This document shows, piece after piece, positions 46,151-54,754 of a stretch of 64,000 nt of DNA. Position numbers and translations under genes: made by a program. The stretch covers positions 62,001-126,000 of the forward strand of contig NZ_SAIS01000001.1 of NCBI RefSeq assembly GCF_004360155.1. Direction: 5' to 3'. Under the pieces are notes generated by a model that saw only the letters and a program-made list of their open reading frames with translations, made no database searches and was not told the DNA's origin. The DNA is from Paraglaciecola marina (lineage in GTDB: Bacteria > Pseudomonadota > Gammaproteobacteria > Enterobacterales > Alteromonadaceae). The first letter of the stretch is position 1, and each line of letters begins with the position of its first letter.

Positions 46151-47077
46151 GTGAAACCAACAACCGTAGCATATGTGCCTTCAACTCATGATAGCGAAAA
46201 TGATCCTCGTAATGAGCATATAAAAATTTATGTAAATGGAGAGTTAGTTGACAAGGAAGACGCAAAAGTTTCTGTCTACGATAGTGGATTTTTATTAGGT
46301 GATGGGGTGTGGGAAGGTTTACGTTTGTACAAAGGGAAATTAGCTTTTCTTGATGAGCATTTAGAGCGTTTATATGAGTCGGCTTATTTTCTGGATATAG
46401 ACATTGGTGTCAGTCGCGATGAAATGAAAGTCATTTTGCAGCAAACCCTTGATGCTAACAATATGACAGATAATGTACATGTGCGCTTAATGGTGAGCCG
46501 GGGTAAAAAGACTAAACCTTTCCAAGACCCACGTTTAAGCATTTTTGGCTCAACTATAGTGGTAATTGCTGAACATAGTATAATTAACTTGGAAACCGCT
46601 AACAATGGCGTAACTTTACATACCGTGCCTATTGTTAGAGGTTTGCCCACTACTCAAGACCCTAAATTGAATTGCCATAACAAGTTGAACTGTATAACAG
46701 CCCTTAATCACGCTTTGAAAGCAGGGGCGAATGAAGCACTAATGCTTGACCCTCATGGTTTTGTGAATACCTCTAATTCATGTAACTTTTTCATTGTGCG
46801 TAAAGGTGAGCTTTGGACCTCATCTGGTGATTATTGTATGAATGGTATTACTCGTAAAAAGGTAATTGAAATCTGTGAAGAACATGGCATCCCTATTAAA
46901 TTAAAGAATTATTCTTTGTATGAAACCTATTCAGCCGATGAGGCATTTCTTACCGGGACATTTGCGGGGCAAACCCCTGTTACTGAAATAGATGGTAGGC
47001 AAATCGGTGATGGTAAAGCAGGCCCAGTCTTAGCCAAAATAAAGTCCTTGTATAAACAAAGGGCGACGAGTTTGTAA
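46151..47077 (+). CDS. Class IV aminotransferase (branched-chain or D-amino acid type)
   Basis: A 308-residue PLP enzyme of fold IV: IKIYVNGELVDKEDAKVSVYDSGFLLGDGVWEGLRLYKGKLAFLDEHLERL is the BCAT/DAAT N-terminal half; the catalytic Lys is in LNCHNKLNC, and the C-terminal half holds FLTGTFAGQTPVTEIDGR. The start is GTG 46151 with GGAG seven bases upstream. Whether it acts on branched-chain, D-amino acid or aminodeoxychorismate substrates cannot be told. It follows the NhaC gene by 48 bp and forms one transcript with it. Confidence 0.85.
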   Translation: MKPTTVAYVPSTHDSENDPRNEHIKIYVNGELVDKEDAKVSVYDSGFLLGDGVWEGLRLYKGKLAFLDEHLERLYESAYFLDIDIGVSRDEMKVILQQTLDANNMTDNVHVRLMVSRGKKTKPFQDPRLSIFGSTIVVIAEHSIINLETANNGVTLHTVPIVRGLPTTQDPKLNCHNKLNCITALNHALKAGANEALMLDPHGFVNTSNSCNFFIVRKGELWTSSGDYCMNGITRKKVIEICEEHGIPIKLKNYSLYETYSADEAFLTGTFAGQTPVTEIDGRQIGDGKAGPVLAKIKSLYKQRATSL

Positions 47078-47156
47078 TTTTAGGGCTCAAAATTATAGAA
47101 TTAACACTTGCGCTTACTGATTGTGACAGGTTAGTAAGCCTTAGCTGCTCAATTAA

Positions 47157-47585
47157 TTAAGCGCTGATACCGCCACTGGTAGAGCCGCCACGGGTTTTGC
47201 CACTCCTGTCGTAAGTCATTGATTCTTTAGCTCTAGATTCAAGTAGTAGGCTACGCAGGTGCTCAAGTCGGAGCTGACCTTGTTCTACAGCGGTTTGGTT
47301 GATTTGGGTGCGAAATTTACACTGACTTACTAATTCTTTTGCATCATCAAACAGGGAGGTAATTTCTGGGTTGTCTTTTAATTCTTGACTAGCTCTGCTG
47401 TATATCTTTGATATGACAAGATCTTGCTCTTGGATTGTGGCTAGTAATGTTTCTTTGGTATTAAGAAGTGATATTAAGGCTTCAGCATCTCTGCTACTAA
47501 TAAGATGCAATTCTGTTTCCAGAATTTGTTGCAGTTCTTGGAGGTTTGTATTTTGTGCAGTAATTGTAGTTTTTAATTCAAGCAT
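47157..47585 (-). CDS. flgN: Flagellar export chaperone FlgN
   Basis: A 142-residue helical chaperone for the hook-filament junction proteins FlgK and FlgL. It is all helix (LELKTTITAQNTNLQELQQILETELHLI, then KFRTQINQTAVEQGQLRLEHLRSLLL), in the usual FlgN length, with a Gly/Ser-rich tail (SGKTRGGSTSGGISA). It lies directly downstream of flgM on the same strand. Identity rests mainly on position and shape, as FlgN sequences are poorly conserved. Confidence 0.85.
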   Translation of the reverse strand: MLELKTTITAQNTNLQELQQILETELHLISSRDAEALISLLNTKETLLATIQEQDLVISKIYSRASQELKDNPEITSLFDDAKELVSQCKFRTQINQTAVEQGQLRLEHLRSLLLESRAKESMTYDRSGKTRGGSTSGGISA

Positions 47586-47626
47586 AAGAATAACCGGTGT
47601 TAAGATGATTATTCATTATGCTTTTT

Positions 47627-47959
47627 TTAGGCATCAGTACCAAATATTTCTGACTCAAGTGCTGATATTTTTTTAGCTAAGCTTTCAGCATTAACTGTAT
47701 ATTCACCGCTTTGAATGGCTTTCTTGAGCTTATCTACTTTCTCTTGATTAACCGGAGCTTCAGAGCCTCTCTTTTGAACTTGATTAAGCTGTTGCGCTGA
47801 AGATGTCAGTGATACTGAGTCTTGACGAGGCGCAGCCGCACTTTTTTGCGGATCAGCCAGTTGTGCTTTATCGTTATTTAAAGCTTGCTGTTGCTGACTC
47901 AACTTCTGGTTGTCTAGCGGTGCTTTAGGGCTACCGTTATTTACGTTGTTAATAGACAT
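47627..47959 (-). CDS. flgM: Anti-sigma-28 factor FlgM
   Basis: A 110-residue secreted inhibitor of FliA. The N-terminal part is low-complexity and disordered; the C-terminal part SVSLTSSAQQLNQVQKRGS, VDKLKKAIQSGEYTVNAESLAKKISALES is the FliA-binding helix pair. A near-perfect sigma-28 promoter lies 40 bp upstream, so FlgM can feed back on its own sigma factor. Followed by flgN. Confidence 0.93.
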   Translation of the reverse strand: MSINNVNNGSPKAPLDNQKLSQQQQALNNDKAQLADPQKSAAAPRQDSVSLTSSAQQLNQVQKRGSEAPVNQEKVDKLKKAIQSGEYTVNAESLAKKISALESEIFGTDA

Positions 47960-47998
47960 AATGACCTTCCACTACCTTAAATTTTGTCCTCAAATATT

Positions 47999-48025
47999 TT
48001 ATCGGCCGCAACATCAAATAATTTA
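47999..48025 (-). promoter_or_regulatory. Sigma-28 (FliA) promoter of flgM
   Basis: On the minus strand TAAA, 15 bases, then GCCGATAA: a perfect match to the enteric FliA consensus (TAAA-N15-GCCGATAA). It lies 40 bp upstream of the flgM ATG. Confidence 0.88.
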
Positions 48026-48087
48026 GTATTAAAAGCAAATTATTTAATAAATTACATAAAGCTTTGTTGTATATGCCTTTATTGAAA

Positions 48088-48798
48088 CTACATATTTACT
48101 TCTACTTGTCCGGTATTGGTTACTTTAGCTTGTATGCGCTTATTTGAACGACTATTTTTTACTTGAATTGTGTCGCCCATTTTACCATCTTCTAATGCAA
48201 TACCGCTAGTCTTAACTCGCATACTCTGTGAACCCGCTGAAATAACTACACTATCACCTTTGCACACATAACATAAGTTATGTGGGGCAACAGGACGACC
48301 CGCAGTGACTCTGCGCTTAATACGAGCACCTAAGACTTGTTCGACTTTAGAAAAGGTCGAGCTTCTTAGCCTTTTCACATCCATATTGACTATATTAACA
48401 TTATTGGCAGTAAGGATAGTACCAGGGCTTACCGCACTTGAAAAAACAACCACCGATTGGGTTTGAAGTGCTTTAACAACCATAAATATGTACCAATTGT
48501 TAGATGGGCACTGGGCTTTAACCGTTATATTGGATTGTTTCAATGCTTCTGGGCTAGCCGTAAACTCTAAGCCTGAACTGCAGTGGGGAATATTTATTCG
48601 GTCGTCAATGGGCATAGATGAAACATCTATTTTATTCGTTGGATTAGGAGATAACTTCTGTAAAACGAATTGTTCTGCTTGAAATATAAGCTGTTGTTTA
48701 GCTAAATTATTTTCTGGTGCGGCCGCTACAGAAGTCAATGTAAAGCAAATAATTGCTATAAACTTGAGTGGACTTTGATAATAATGTGATTTTTTCAT
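48088..48798 (-). CDS. flgA: Flagellar P-ring chaperone FlgA
   Basis: A 236-residue periplasmic chaperone for FlgI. The signal peptide is MKKSHYYQSPLKFIAIICFTLTSVAAA. FTASPEALKQSNITVKAQCPSNNWYIFMVVKAL and the SAF-type C-terminal half (SPGTILTANNVNIVNMDVKRL, GRPVAPHNLCYVCKGDSVVISAGSQSMRVKTSGIALEDGKMGDTIQVKNSRSNK pattern) are typical. The start is the ATG at 48798; a GTG two codons earlier is possible. It is separated from flgM by a 128-bp gap with FlgM's own promoter. Confidence 0.92.
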   Translation of the reverse strand: MKKSHYYQSPLKFIAIICFTLTSVAAAPENNLAKQQLIFQAEQFVLQKLSPNPTNKIDVSSMPIDDRINIPHCSSGLEFTASPEALKQSNITVKAQCPSNNWYIFMVVKALQTQSVVVFSSAVSPGTILTANNVNIVNMDVKRLRSSTFSKVEQVLGARIKRRVTAGRPVAPHNLCYVCKGDSVVISAGSQSMRVKTSGIALEDGKMGDTIQVKNSRSNKRIQAKVTNTGQVEVNM

Positions 48799-48928
48799 GT
48801 TCACTTGTCGTTAAGTTGTCTATGCTAGAGGCATTAAACCTCAGGTTTTAAACACAACCTATTGAGATAGTTGTATTCAATAGGCTAGGTAGAAAGCGTC
48901 AATTATTTGTTACGATATAAAGTTGTAA

Positions 48929-48944
48929 AGCAAATTACACGCCG
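48929..48944 (-). promoter_or_regulatory. Candidate sigma-54 promoter for flgA
   Basis: CGGCGTGTAATTTGCT on the minus strand keeps GG-N10-GC and an exact TTGCT. It would leave a leader of about 130 bases before flgA and overlaps the cheV upstream region. Confidence 0.5.
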
Positions 48945-48968
48945 GATTTAAATGAATTGGAGTTACAT

Positions 48969-49898
48969 ATGTCTGAAATCCTTAACTCAGTTAACCAACG
49001 TACGCAGTTGGTGGGTGAAAACAGGTTAGAGTTATTACTGTTCAAACTTAATTCAAGACAAAGGTTTGGTATAAACGTATTTAAAGTGCGAGAGGTTCTA
49101 CAATGTCCCCCTCTAACTTCTATGCCCAAATTAAATGGCTTGGTTAGAGGTATAGCGCATATACGTGGTCAAACTATATCTGTTATTGACATGAGTTTAG
49201 CTACTGGAGGGAAACGCATTGAAGATGTGGAAAACTCTTTTATTATTATTGCAGAATATAATAGTTCAGTGCAGGGTTTTTTGGTGGGTTCAGTTGAACG
49301 TATTATTAATACCAATTGGCAGTCGATTATGCCGCCGCCAAAAGGTAGTGGTAAAGCAAGCTATTTAACCGCGGTAACAGAAATAGAAGACGAACTAATC
49401 GAAATTTTAGATGTTGAGAAAATTTTGAATGAAATATCTCCTGTCAATACCGACTTAAGTGATGACTTTGAGAGCACTATTGATGTTGAAAACGAAACTC
49501 AACAAAAAATTATTTTTATCGCTGATGACTCTTCTGTTGCCCGTAACCAAGTTAAAAAAGCTCTATCAGCTTTAGGCTTAGAAATTGAGCTTGCTAAAAA
49601 TGGTTTAGAAGCACTTGAACGCTTGAAGGAAATTGGAGCTGAAACCGGTGATGTTACCGATAAAGTAGGTGTGTTAGTTTCTGATATTGAAATGCCAGAG
49701 ATGGACGGTTATACCCTAACAGCAGAAATTAGAAATACTCCTGAACTTAAAAACTTACACGTGATTTTGCATACGTCATTGAGTGGCGTTTTCAATCAAG
49801 CTATGGTGCAGAAAGTAGGGGCCGATGACTTTATTGCCAAGTTTCACCCGGACGAGCTGGCAACGTCAGTGCAAAAATGGTTCGGTAATACGAAATAG
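48969..49898 (+). CDS. cheV: Chemotaxis protein CheV (CheW-receiver fusion)
   Basis: A 309-residue coupling protein. The CheW-like domain covers about 15-155 (LLLFKLNSRQRFGINVFKVREVL, then RGIAHIRGQTISVIDMSLA) and a CheY-like receiver covers about 175-305 (IFIADDSSVARNQVKKALSALG; phospho-acceptor Asp in VLVSDIEMPEMDGYTL). It links chemoreceptors to CheA and tunes adaptation. Start is the ATG at 48969 with GGAG six bases before it. Followed 40-70 bp later by cheR. Confidence 0.94.
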   Translation: MSEILNSVNQRTQLVGENRLELLLFKLNSRQRFGINVFKVREVLQCPPLTSMPKLNGLVRGIAHIRGQTISVIDMSLATGGKRIEDVENSFIIIAEYNSSVQGFLVGSVERIINTNWQSIMPPPKGSGKASYLTAVTEIEDELIEILDVEKILNEISPVNTDLSDDFESTIDVENETQQKIIFIADDSSVARNQVKKALSALGLEIELAKNGLEALERLKEIGAETGDVTDKVGVLVSDIEMPEMDGYTLTAEIRNTPELKNLHVILHTSLSGVFNQAMVQKVGADDFIAKFHPDELATSVQKWFGNTK

Positions 49899-49968
49899 AT
49901 GCAGTTTTGTAAAAGGTGTTGCCCGCTAAAATGGAATCTTGTTTGTTAATAGAAAAGAAGTGGGTGGG

Positions 49969-50799
49969 ATGATGGAAAAAGACCTAGATATAAAGCGCTA
50001 CTCTTCTTTTTCGCAGTTTCTAGAGCAAGCTTGCGGCATAGTCTTAGGTAACAATAGACAATACCTAGTTCGCAGCCGTTTAACGCCTATTGTTAGGCAG
50101 TTACAGTTAGACTCTATTGAAGACTGTGTTGATAAAATTTTAGCTGGAGATAGTCGAGTTCGAGAACTCGCGGTCGAGGCTATGACCACTAACGAGACTT
50201 TATGGTTTCGTGACCAATACCCTTTCGTGTTGCTAGAAAAGGATATCTTGCAGCAATTCGCAACTAAACCCAGCCCTCTTAGAATTTGGAGTGCAGCTTG
50301 TTCATCTGGACAAGAAGCTTATTCAATTGCCATGACAATTCTGAATTTTAAGAAGTTAGGTAGTGGTCTTCGGTATGGTGCAGAAATAATAGGTACTGAT
50401 ATTTCTGACGAAATGTTACAACGGGCTAAACTTGCAGAATACGATTATTTGGCTATGTCTAGAGGCATAGAAGAAAAATTTAAGACTGAATATTTTGAAC
50501 CAGTGGGTAGTGATAAATTAAGAGTAAAGTCAAATGTTAGGGCGTTAACGCAATTTAAACCCTTAAATTTGTTAGGCAGTTATCAATCACTAGGGCGTTT
50601 TGACATTATCTTTTGTCGAAATGTGCTGATCTACTTTTCACCTGAAGTTAAAAAGAAAATCCTGCAAAAGTTTGCCGCTTGCCTGCAAGAAGGCGGCATA
50701 TTATTTTTAGGAGCATCTGAATCTATATCTAATTTAACAGATGAATTCACTATGGTTCGTTGCCAATCTGGCCTGTATTACCGGAAAAACCCCTCTTAA
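49969..50799 (+). CDS. cheR: Chemotaxis protein methyltransferase CheR
   Basis: A 276-residue AdoMet-dependent methyltransferase that methylates glutamates on chemoreceptors. The N-terminal helical domain is followed by AMTTNETLWFRDQYPF, PLRIWSAACSSGQEAYSIAM (AdoMet-binding), IIGTDISDEML and FDIIFCRNVLIYFSPEVKKKIL. I start at the ATG at 49969; a second ATG follows directly. It precedes the flgB operon, a normal position for polar flagellar loci. Confidence 0.93.
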   Translation: MMEKDLDIKRYSSFSQFLEQACGIVLGNNRQYLVRSRLTPIVRQLQLDSIEDCVDKILAGDSRVRELAVEAMTTNETLWFRDQYPFVLLEKDILQQFATKPSPLRIWSAACSSGQEAYSIAMTILNFKKLGSGLRYGAEIIGTDISDEMLQRAKLAEYDYLAMSRGIEEKFKTEYFEPVGSDKLRVKSNVRALTQFKPLNLLGSYQSLGRFDIIFCRNVLIYFSPEVKKKILQKFAACLQEGGILFLGASESISNLTDEFTMVRCQSGLYYRKNPS

Positions 50800-50838
50800 A
50801 CCCCGTATTTCCGTTATTTTTCACTGAATGCCCCTCTC

Positions 50839-50854
50839 TGGCATAGGCTTTGCT
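50839..50854 (+). promoter_or_regulatory. Sigma-54 promoter of flgBCDE
   Basis: TGGCATAGGCTTTGCT fits TGGCAC-N5-TTGCW at all but one position. It ends 26 bp before the flgB ATG, which has the ribosome-binding site AGAGGAG. Confidence 0.88.
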
Positions 50855-50880
50855 TTGTCTAGTTCATAGAGGAGAAATAC

Positions 50881-51282
50881 ATGGCAATCAGCTTAGATAA
50901 ATTGATGGGGTTTCATCATAAGGCTTTACAAGTTCGCACTGAGCGAATGGAAGTTATCGCTGGAAATCTCGCTAACGCCAATACACCGGGTTACAAAGCA
51001 AAAGATATTGATTTTCAGCAGGCGATGAAATCTGCACAGTTCAATCAAAGCCACAATCTAACCCGAACTCACGAAGGTCATATTAAAGGCTCAATGAAAG
51101 CCGTTGATGATTTGCAATTTCGTACCCCAAATCAACCTGATACAGGAGATGGTAATACGGTAGATGTGCAAATCGAAAGAAATACCTTCTTAGACAATGG
51201 CCTGCGTTATCAAGCTGGCATGGAATTTCTTAACGGCAAGATTAAAGGCATGAAAAAGGCCATCAGTGGAGGGCAGCAATAA
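50881..51282 (+). CDS. flgB: Flagellar proximal rod protein FlgB
   Basis: A 133-residue rod subunit. ISLDKLMGFHHKALQVRTERMEVIAGNLANANTPGYKAKDIDFQ is the conserved N-terminal rod/hook motif, and the C-terminal helix holds the usual MEFLNGKIKGMKKAI. The stop and the flgC start overlap by one base (TAATG). First gene of the sigma-54 driven rod-hook run. Confidence 0.95.
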   Translation: MAISLDKLMGFHHKALQVRTERMEVIAGNLANANTPGYKAKDIDFQQAMKSAQFNQSHNLTRTHEGHIKGSMKAVDDLQFRTPNQPDTGDGNTVDVQIERNTFLDNGLRYQAGMEFLNGKIKGMKKAISGGQQ

Positions 51283-51704
51283 TGAGTCTATTTAATGTAA
51301 TGGATATCGCTAGTACGGGCATGAGTGCACAGAGTATTCGTTTGAATACCACCGCCAGTAACGTTGCTAATGCGAACAGTGTTAGTAGTAGTTATGAAGA
51401 TACTTACAAAGCTCGTCACCCTGTATTTGCCGCCGAAATGCAGCGTGCATCGCAAGAGCAAAGCGCTGGTTCTCGGGTGAATGTGCTTGGTGTGGTTGAG
51501 AGTACTAAACCATTACAGATTGAATACAGCCCTGGGCATCCAATGGCAGATGGCGATGGTTATATATATAAACCTAACGTTAACGTTGTTGAAGAGATGG
51601 CAGACATGATGTCAGCATCAAAAGCTTATGAGACTAACGTGCAGGTAGCTGATACCACCAAACGTATTTTTAGAAACGTGTTGAGACTGGGTCAAGGTAG
51701 TTAG
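51282..51704 (+). CDS. flgC: Flagellar proximal rod protein FlgC
   Basis: A 140-residue rod subunit: MDIASTGMSAQSIRLNTTASNVANANSVSSSYEDTYKARHPVF and PNVNVVEEMADMMSASKAYETNVQV are diagnostic. Translation is coupled to flgB. Confidence 0.95.
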   Translation: MSLFNVMDIASTGMSAQSIRLNTTASNVANANSVSSSYEDTYKARHPVFAAEMQRASQEQSAGSRVNVLGVVESTKPLQIEYSPGHPMADGDGYIYKPNVNVVEEMADMMSASKAYETNVQVADTTKRIFRNVLRLGQGS

Positions 51705-51743
51705 TCAGGTGAGCAGTGATATGATTGATAGAGAGGATAGATT

Positions 51744-52427
51744 GTGGATACAGTAAATAATGGCTTAAACAGCTCACTTTATTGGCAGCCAGAAACCCCT
51801 GAAGTGGCTGATGACTCTAATCAGACCTTGTCCCAGGAAGATTTCTTTTCGTTATTGACAGAACAATTGGCGAATCAGGATCCTACTGCTCCCGTAGATA
51901 ATGACCAAATGGTTGCACAGATGACTAGCTTTACTATGGCTGACGGCATAGATCAGCTTAATACTCAATTTAGTGACTTTGCTAGTTCAATGACATCAAA
52001 TCAAGCGTTGCAAGCGTCAAGCTTAATTGGACAAGATGTATTGTTACAAGGTGATATTGGTTATATATCTGAAGAAGGCCAAAGTATTTCTGGTGTAGTA
52101 ATTAGTGAAGAAACGATTCAGAACTTGGAAATTACCATAGAAAACGAAACAGGTGAGATTATTAAAACCATTAGTGCCGGCACACAAGCTGCGGGCAATA
52201 TTGAGTTTAATTGGGATGGCACAGATGCAAACGGCAATTATGCGCCGGTTGGTAATTATGTTGTCAGTGCCCAAGGAAAAATAAGCGGCGAGTCGGTACA
52301 AATGCCAACCGCGATAAACAGGCATGTTGATAGTGTCAGTTTGGCGGCAAGTAGCCAAGGTATAATTCTTAATTTGGATGGCGATGTCAGTGTCACACTT
52401 GATGACGTAATTCAAATCGGTGGTTAA
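51744..52427 (+). CDS. flgD: Flagellar hook-assembly scaffold FlgD
   Basis: A 227-residue hook cap. LSQEDFFSLLTEQLANQDPTAPVDNDQMVAQMTSFTMADGIDQL is the conserved N-terminus; a FlgD Ig-like/Tudor region follows at about 80-215 (NIEFNWDGTDANGNYAPVGNYVVSAQG). The GTG start at 51744 has GAGGATAG just upstream. Required for polymerising FlgE. Confidence 0.94.
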   Translation: MDTVNNGLNSSLYWQPETPEVADDSNQTLSQEDFFSLLTEQLANQDPTAPVDNDQMVAQMTSFTMADGIDQLNTQFSDFASSMTSNQALQASSLIGQDVLLQGDIGYISEEGQSISGVVISEETIQNLEITIENETGEIIKTISAGTQAAGNIEFNWDGTDANGNYAPVGNYVVSAQGKISGESVQMPTAINRHVDSVSLAASSQGIILNLDGDVSVTLDDVIQIGG

Positions 52428-52442
52428 CAGGAGTAATTAAAT

Positions 52443-53822
52443 ATGTCTTTTAATATAGCACTAAGCGGTGTATCAGCGGCACAGAGAGACCTAGATACAA
52501 CAGCAAATAACATTGCTAACGTGAATACAGTGGGCTTTAAAGAATCCCGTGCTGAATTTGGTGATGTTTATGCACAATCCCTGTTAGCAGGTGGTAAAAC
52601 TAAAGTGGGTGATGGGGTACTAACTCAAGAAGTTGCTCAACAGTTTTCGCAAGGTAGTTTGCAGTTCACTGAAAATGCGTTGGACTTAGCAGTAACGGGT
52701 ACAGGTTTTTTTGCCACTGTACCAGATATAGATAACCGTGACTTTTCTTACACTCGAGCTGGGGCGTTCAAATTAAATTCTGACAACTTTGTGGTTAACT
52801 CAAATGGCGATCACTTGTTAGGCTTCCCAGTCAACACCGACGGTACTTCAGCTTCTGTGGCGTTAAGTACTACAGAGCCAGTTACCATTCCTGATTCATC
52901 AGGTTCACCTTCTGCCACATCAGAAGTCTCTCTTACAATGAATTTACCAGCAGGTGAAGAAGCAGTTAACCCTGCATTATTTGACCCAGATGATCCAACA
53001 ACTTATAACTCAGCTACATCAATCACTGTTTATGATTCATTAGGTGACAGCCATGTGATGACCTATTACTTCATGAAAGATAGTACCGCTGCAAGCAGCA
53101 ATGAATGGATTGGCGTAACTTATGTTGATGACCTTCCATTAGAAGATGGAGTGGAAGGAACCACTAATGAAGTGGGGATCACCTCTTTAGGAGATGGGAC
53201 TGCTGGCTCTGGTGTTTCTGCCTTTAAAATGGTGTTTAGTAGTGGCGGTGACTTCACCTCAATGCAAGACTCTAATGGAGATGATCTTCCCTTAGGTGAT
53301 GCACTTTCAGCTGAACTTGGTGCTGGTATATTGACGAATGGCTCTGAGCCGTCTCAGACTATTACCACTAATTTTGTGTTGAACTCTCTTACGTCAGTAG
53401 CAGATGAGCCTACCCAATATGCTTCTGCATTTGAGGTAACATCTTTAGAGCAAGATGGTTTAGCGGTTGGTAGATTAACAGGTGTTGATATAGATACCGA
53501 TGGCTTGTTACGCGCAACTTATTCAAATGGTACATCTGAGCCTATCATTCGGGTAGCTTTGGTAAGGTTTGCTAACGAGCAAGGCCTGACACAACAAAGT
53601 AACACTGCTTGGAAAGAAAGTATCGCTTCTGGTGAAGGCTTAGCGGGTGAAGCAACGACAGGTACCTTTGGTGACATTAACTCTTCGGCATTAGAGCAGG
53701 CAAATGTTAACCTCACCACAGAGTTAATCGACTTGATTATTGCCCAGCGTAACTTCCAAGCTAACTCCCGAGCACTAGAAATAAATAATCAGCTTAATCA
53801 AACGGTATTGAATATTAGATAG
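52443..53822 (+). CDS. flgE: Flagellar hook protein FlgE
   Basis: A 459-residue hook subunit. ALSGVSAAQRDLDTTANNIANVNTVGFKESRAEFGDVY is the N-terminal D0 motif, VTGTGFFATVPD the start of D1, and NLTTELIDLIIAQRNFQANSRALEINNQLNQTVLNI the C-terminal D0. AGGAG precedes the ATG. A strong terminator follows, ending the flgBCDE unit. Confidence 0.95.
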   Translation: MSFNIALSGVSAAQRDLDTTANNIANVNTVGFKESRAEFGDVYAQSLLAGGKTKVGDGVLTQEVAQQFSQGSLQFTENALDLAVTGTGFFATVPDIDNRDFSYTRAGAFKLNSDNFVVNSNGDHLLGFPVNTDGTSASVALSTTEPVTIPDSSGSPSATSEVSLTMNLPAGEEAVNPALFDPDDPTTYNSATSITVYDSLGDSHVMTYYFMKDSTAASSNEWIGVTYVDDLPLEDGVEGTTNEVGITSLGDGTAGSGVSAFKMVFSSGGDFTSMQDSNGDDLPLGDALSAELGAGILTNGSEPSQTITTNFVLNSLTSVADEPTQYASAFEVTSLEQDGLAVGRLTGVDIDTDGLLRATYSNGTSEPIIRVALVRFANEQGLTQQSNTAWKESIASGEGLAGEATTGTFGDINSSALEQANVNLTTELIDLIIAQRNFQANSRALEINNQLNQTVLNIR

Positions 53823-53847
53823 TAACCATCTGATTTATATGATGTTT

Positions 53848-53875
53848 AAGGGCTGCCAAATGGCAGCCCTTTTTT
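53848..53875 (+). terminator. Terminator after flgE
   Basis: AAGGGCTGCCA pairs with TGGCAGCCCTT, two-base loop, then TTTTT. It separates flgBCDE from flgF onward, which has its own sigma-54 promoter. Confidence 0.92.
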
Positions 53876-53917
53876 GTTTAATAATTATGCAGCGTTAACT
53901 TGTCTTATTTATATAGC

Positions 53918-53933
53918 TGGCACCCTATTTGCA
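53918..53933 (+). promoter_or_regulatory. Sigma-54 promoter of flgF operon
   Basis: TGGCACCCTATTTGCA is an exact match to the -24/-12 consensus TGGCAC-N5-TTGCW. It ends 39 bp before the flgF ATG at 53973. Confidence 0.92.
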
Positions 53934-53972
53934 CATCTATTTGTAATATTTTCATTAAGTCAAGATTCTGTC

Positions 53973-54716
53973 ATGGATAAATTACTCTACATTGCCGCAA
54001 GTGGTGCTAATCAAGATTTGGTTGGTGCTTCAGTCCGCGCCAATAACCTGGCTAATGCTCAAACTACTGGTTTTAAGGCTCAGCTAGAACAAGCCCGAGC
54101 AATGCCGGCATACGGCGAAGGTTTGCCGACACGAGTATTCTCAATGACAGAAAGTCCCTCAAATGATTATGAGGGGGGGACTATGATACAGACTGGCCGT
54201 GAATTAGACCTAGCATTGCAAGGTGACGGGTGGTTTTCGGTTTTAGATGCGAATGGCAATGAAGCTTACAGCCGCAATGGTAGTTTTGAGTTAGGGGCTA
54301 ATGGAGAATTAAAAGATTCTCATGGTAATGCTGTTGTAGGAGATTTTGGGCCAGTTTTTCTGCCTATCCCTGTTTCAAATATCAATATTGCCACTGATGG
54401 TACTTTGTCTGTGCAACCACAGGGGGCACCTGAAAGTGTCTTAGAAGAAGTGGGACGGTTGAAATTTGTAAACCCTGATGTGGCTAACATGCAGCGAGGC
54501 TCAGATGGGCTGTTTCGTATGAAAGATGGTGAATTGGCTGCAGAGGACCCCACTGTATCCATTCGTACAGGTTTTTTAGAAAGCAGTAATGTTAACCCAG
54601 TAGAAGAAATGGTTAGCATGATTACATTGCAGCGCCATTATGAAATGCAGGTGAAGTTAATGAAACGCGCTGAGAGTATGGATACTCGTGGTAATCAATT
54701 GCTGCGTATCATTTAA
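53973..54716 (+). CDS. flgF: Flagellar proximal rod protein FlgF
   Basis: A 247-residue rod subunit starting MDKLLYIAASGANQDLVGASVRANNLANAQTTGFKAQLEQ. The longer frame beginning at 53874 is not used because it would contain the sigma-54 promoter and has no family-like N-terminus. The C-terminal VNPVEEMVSMITLQRHYEMQVKLMKRAESMDTRGNQLLRI is conserved. Confidence 0.93.
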   Translation: MDKLLYIAASGANQDLVGASVRANNLANAQTTGFKAQLEQARAMPAYGEGLPTRVFSMTESPSNDYEGGTMIQTGRELDLALQGDGWFSVLDANGNEAYSRNGSFELGANGELKDSHGNAVVGDFGPVFLPIPVSNINIATDGTLSVQPQGAPESVLEEVGRLKFVNPDVANMQRGSDGLFRMKDGELAAEDPTVSIRTGFLESSNVNPVEEMVSMITLQRHYEMQVKLMKRAESMDTRGNQLLRII

Positions 54717-54754
54717 ATAACCGTAACAAATTTAGTGATTTTAGGAGACAACCT

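Noticed and set aside
42011-47077. The metabolic block as a mobile island
   Set aside because: No transposase, recombinase, flanking repeats or obviously different base composition; only the gene order is odd.
53874-53972. 33-codon N-terminal extension of FlgF
   Set aside because: The region contains an exact sigma-54 promoter and the family starts at MDKLLYIAASG.
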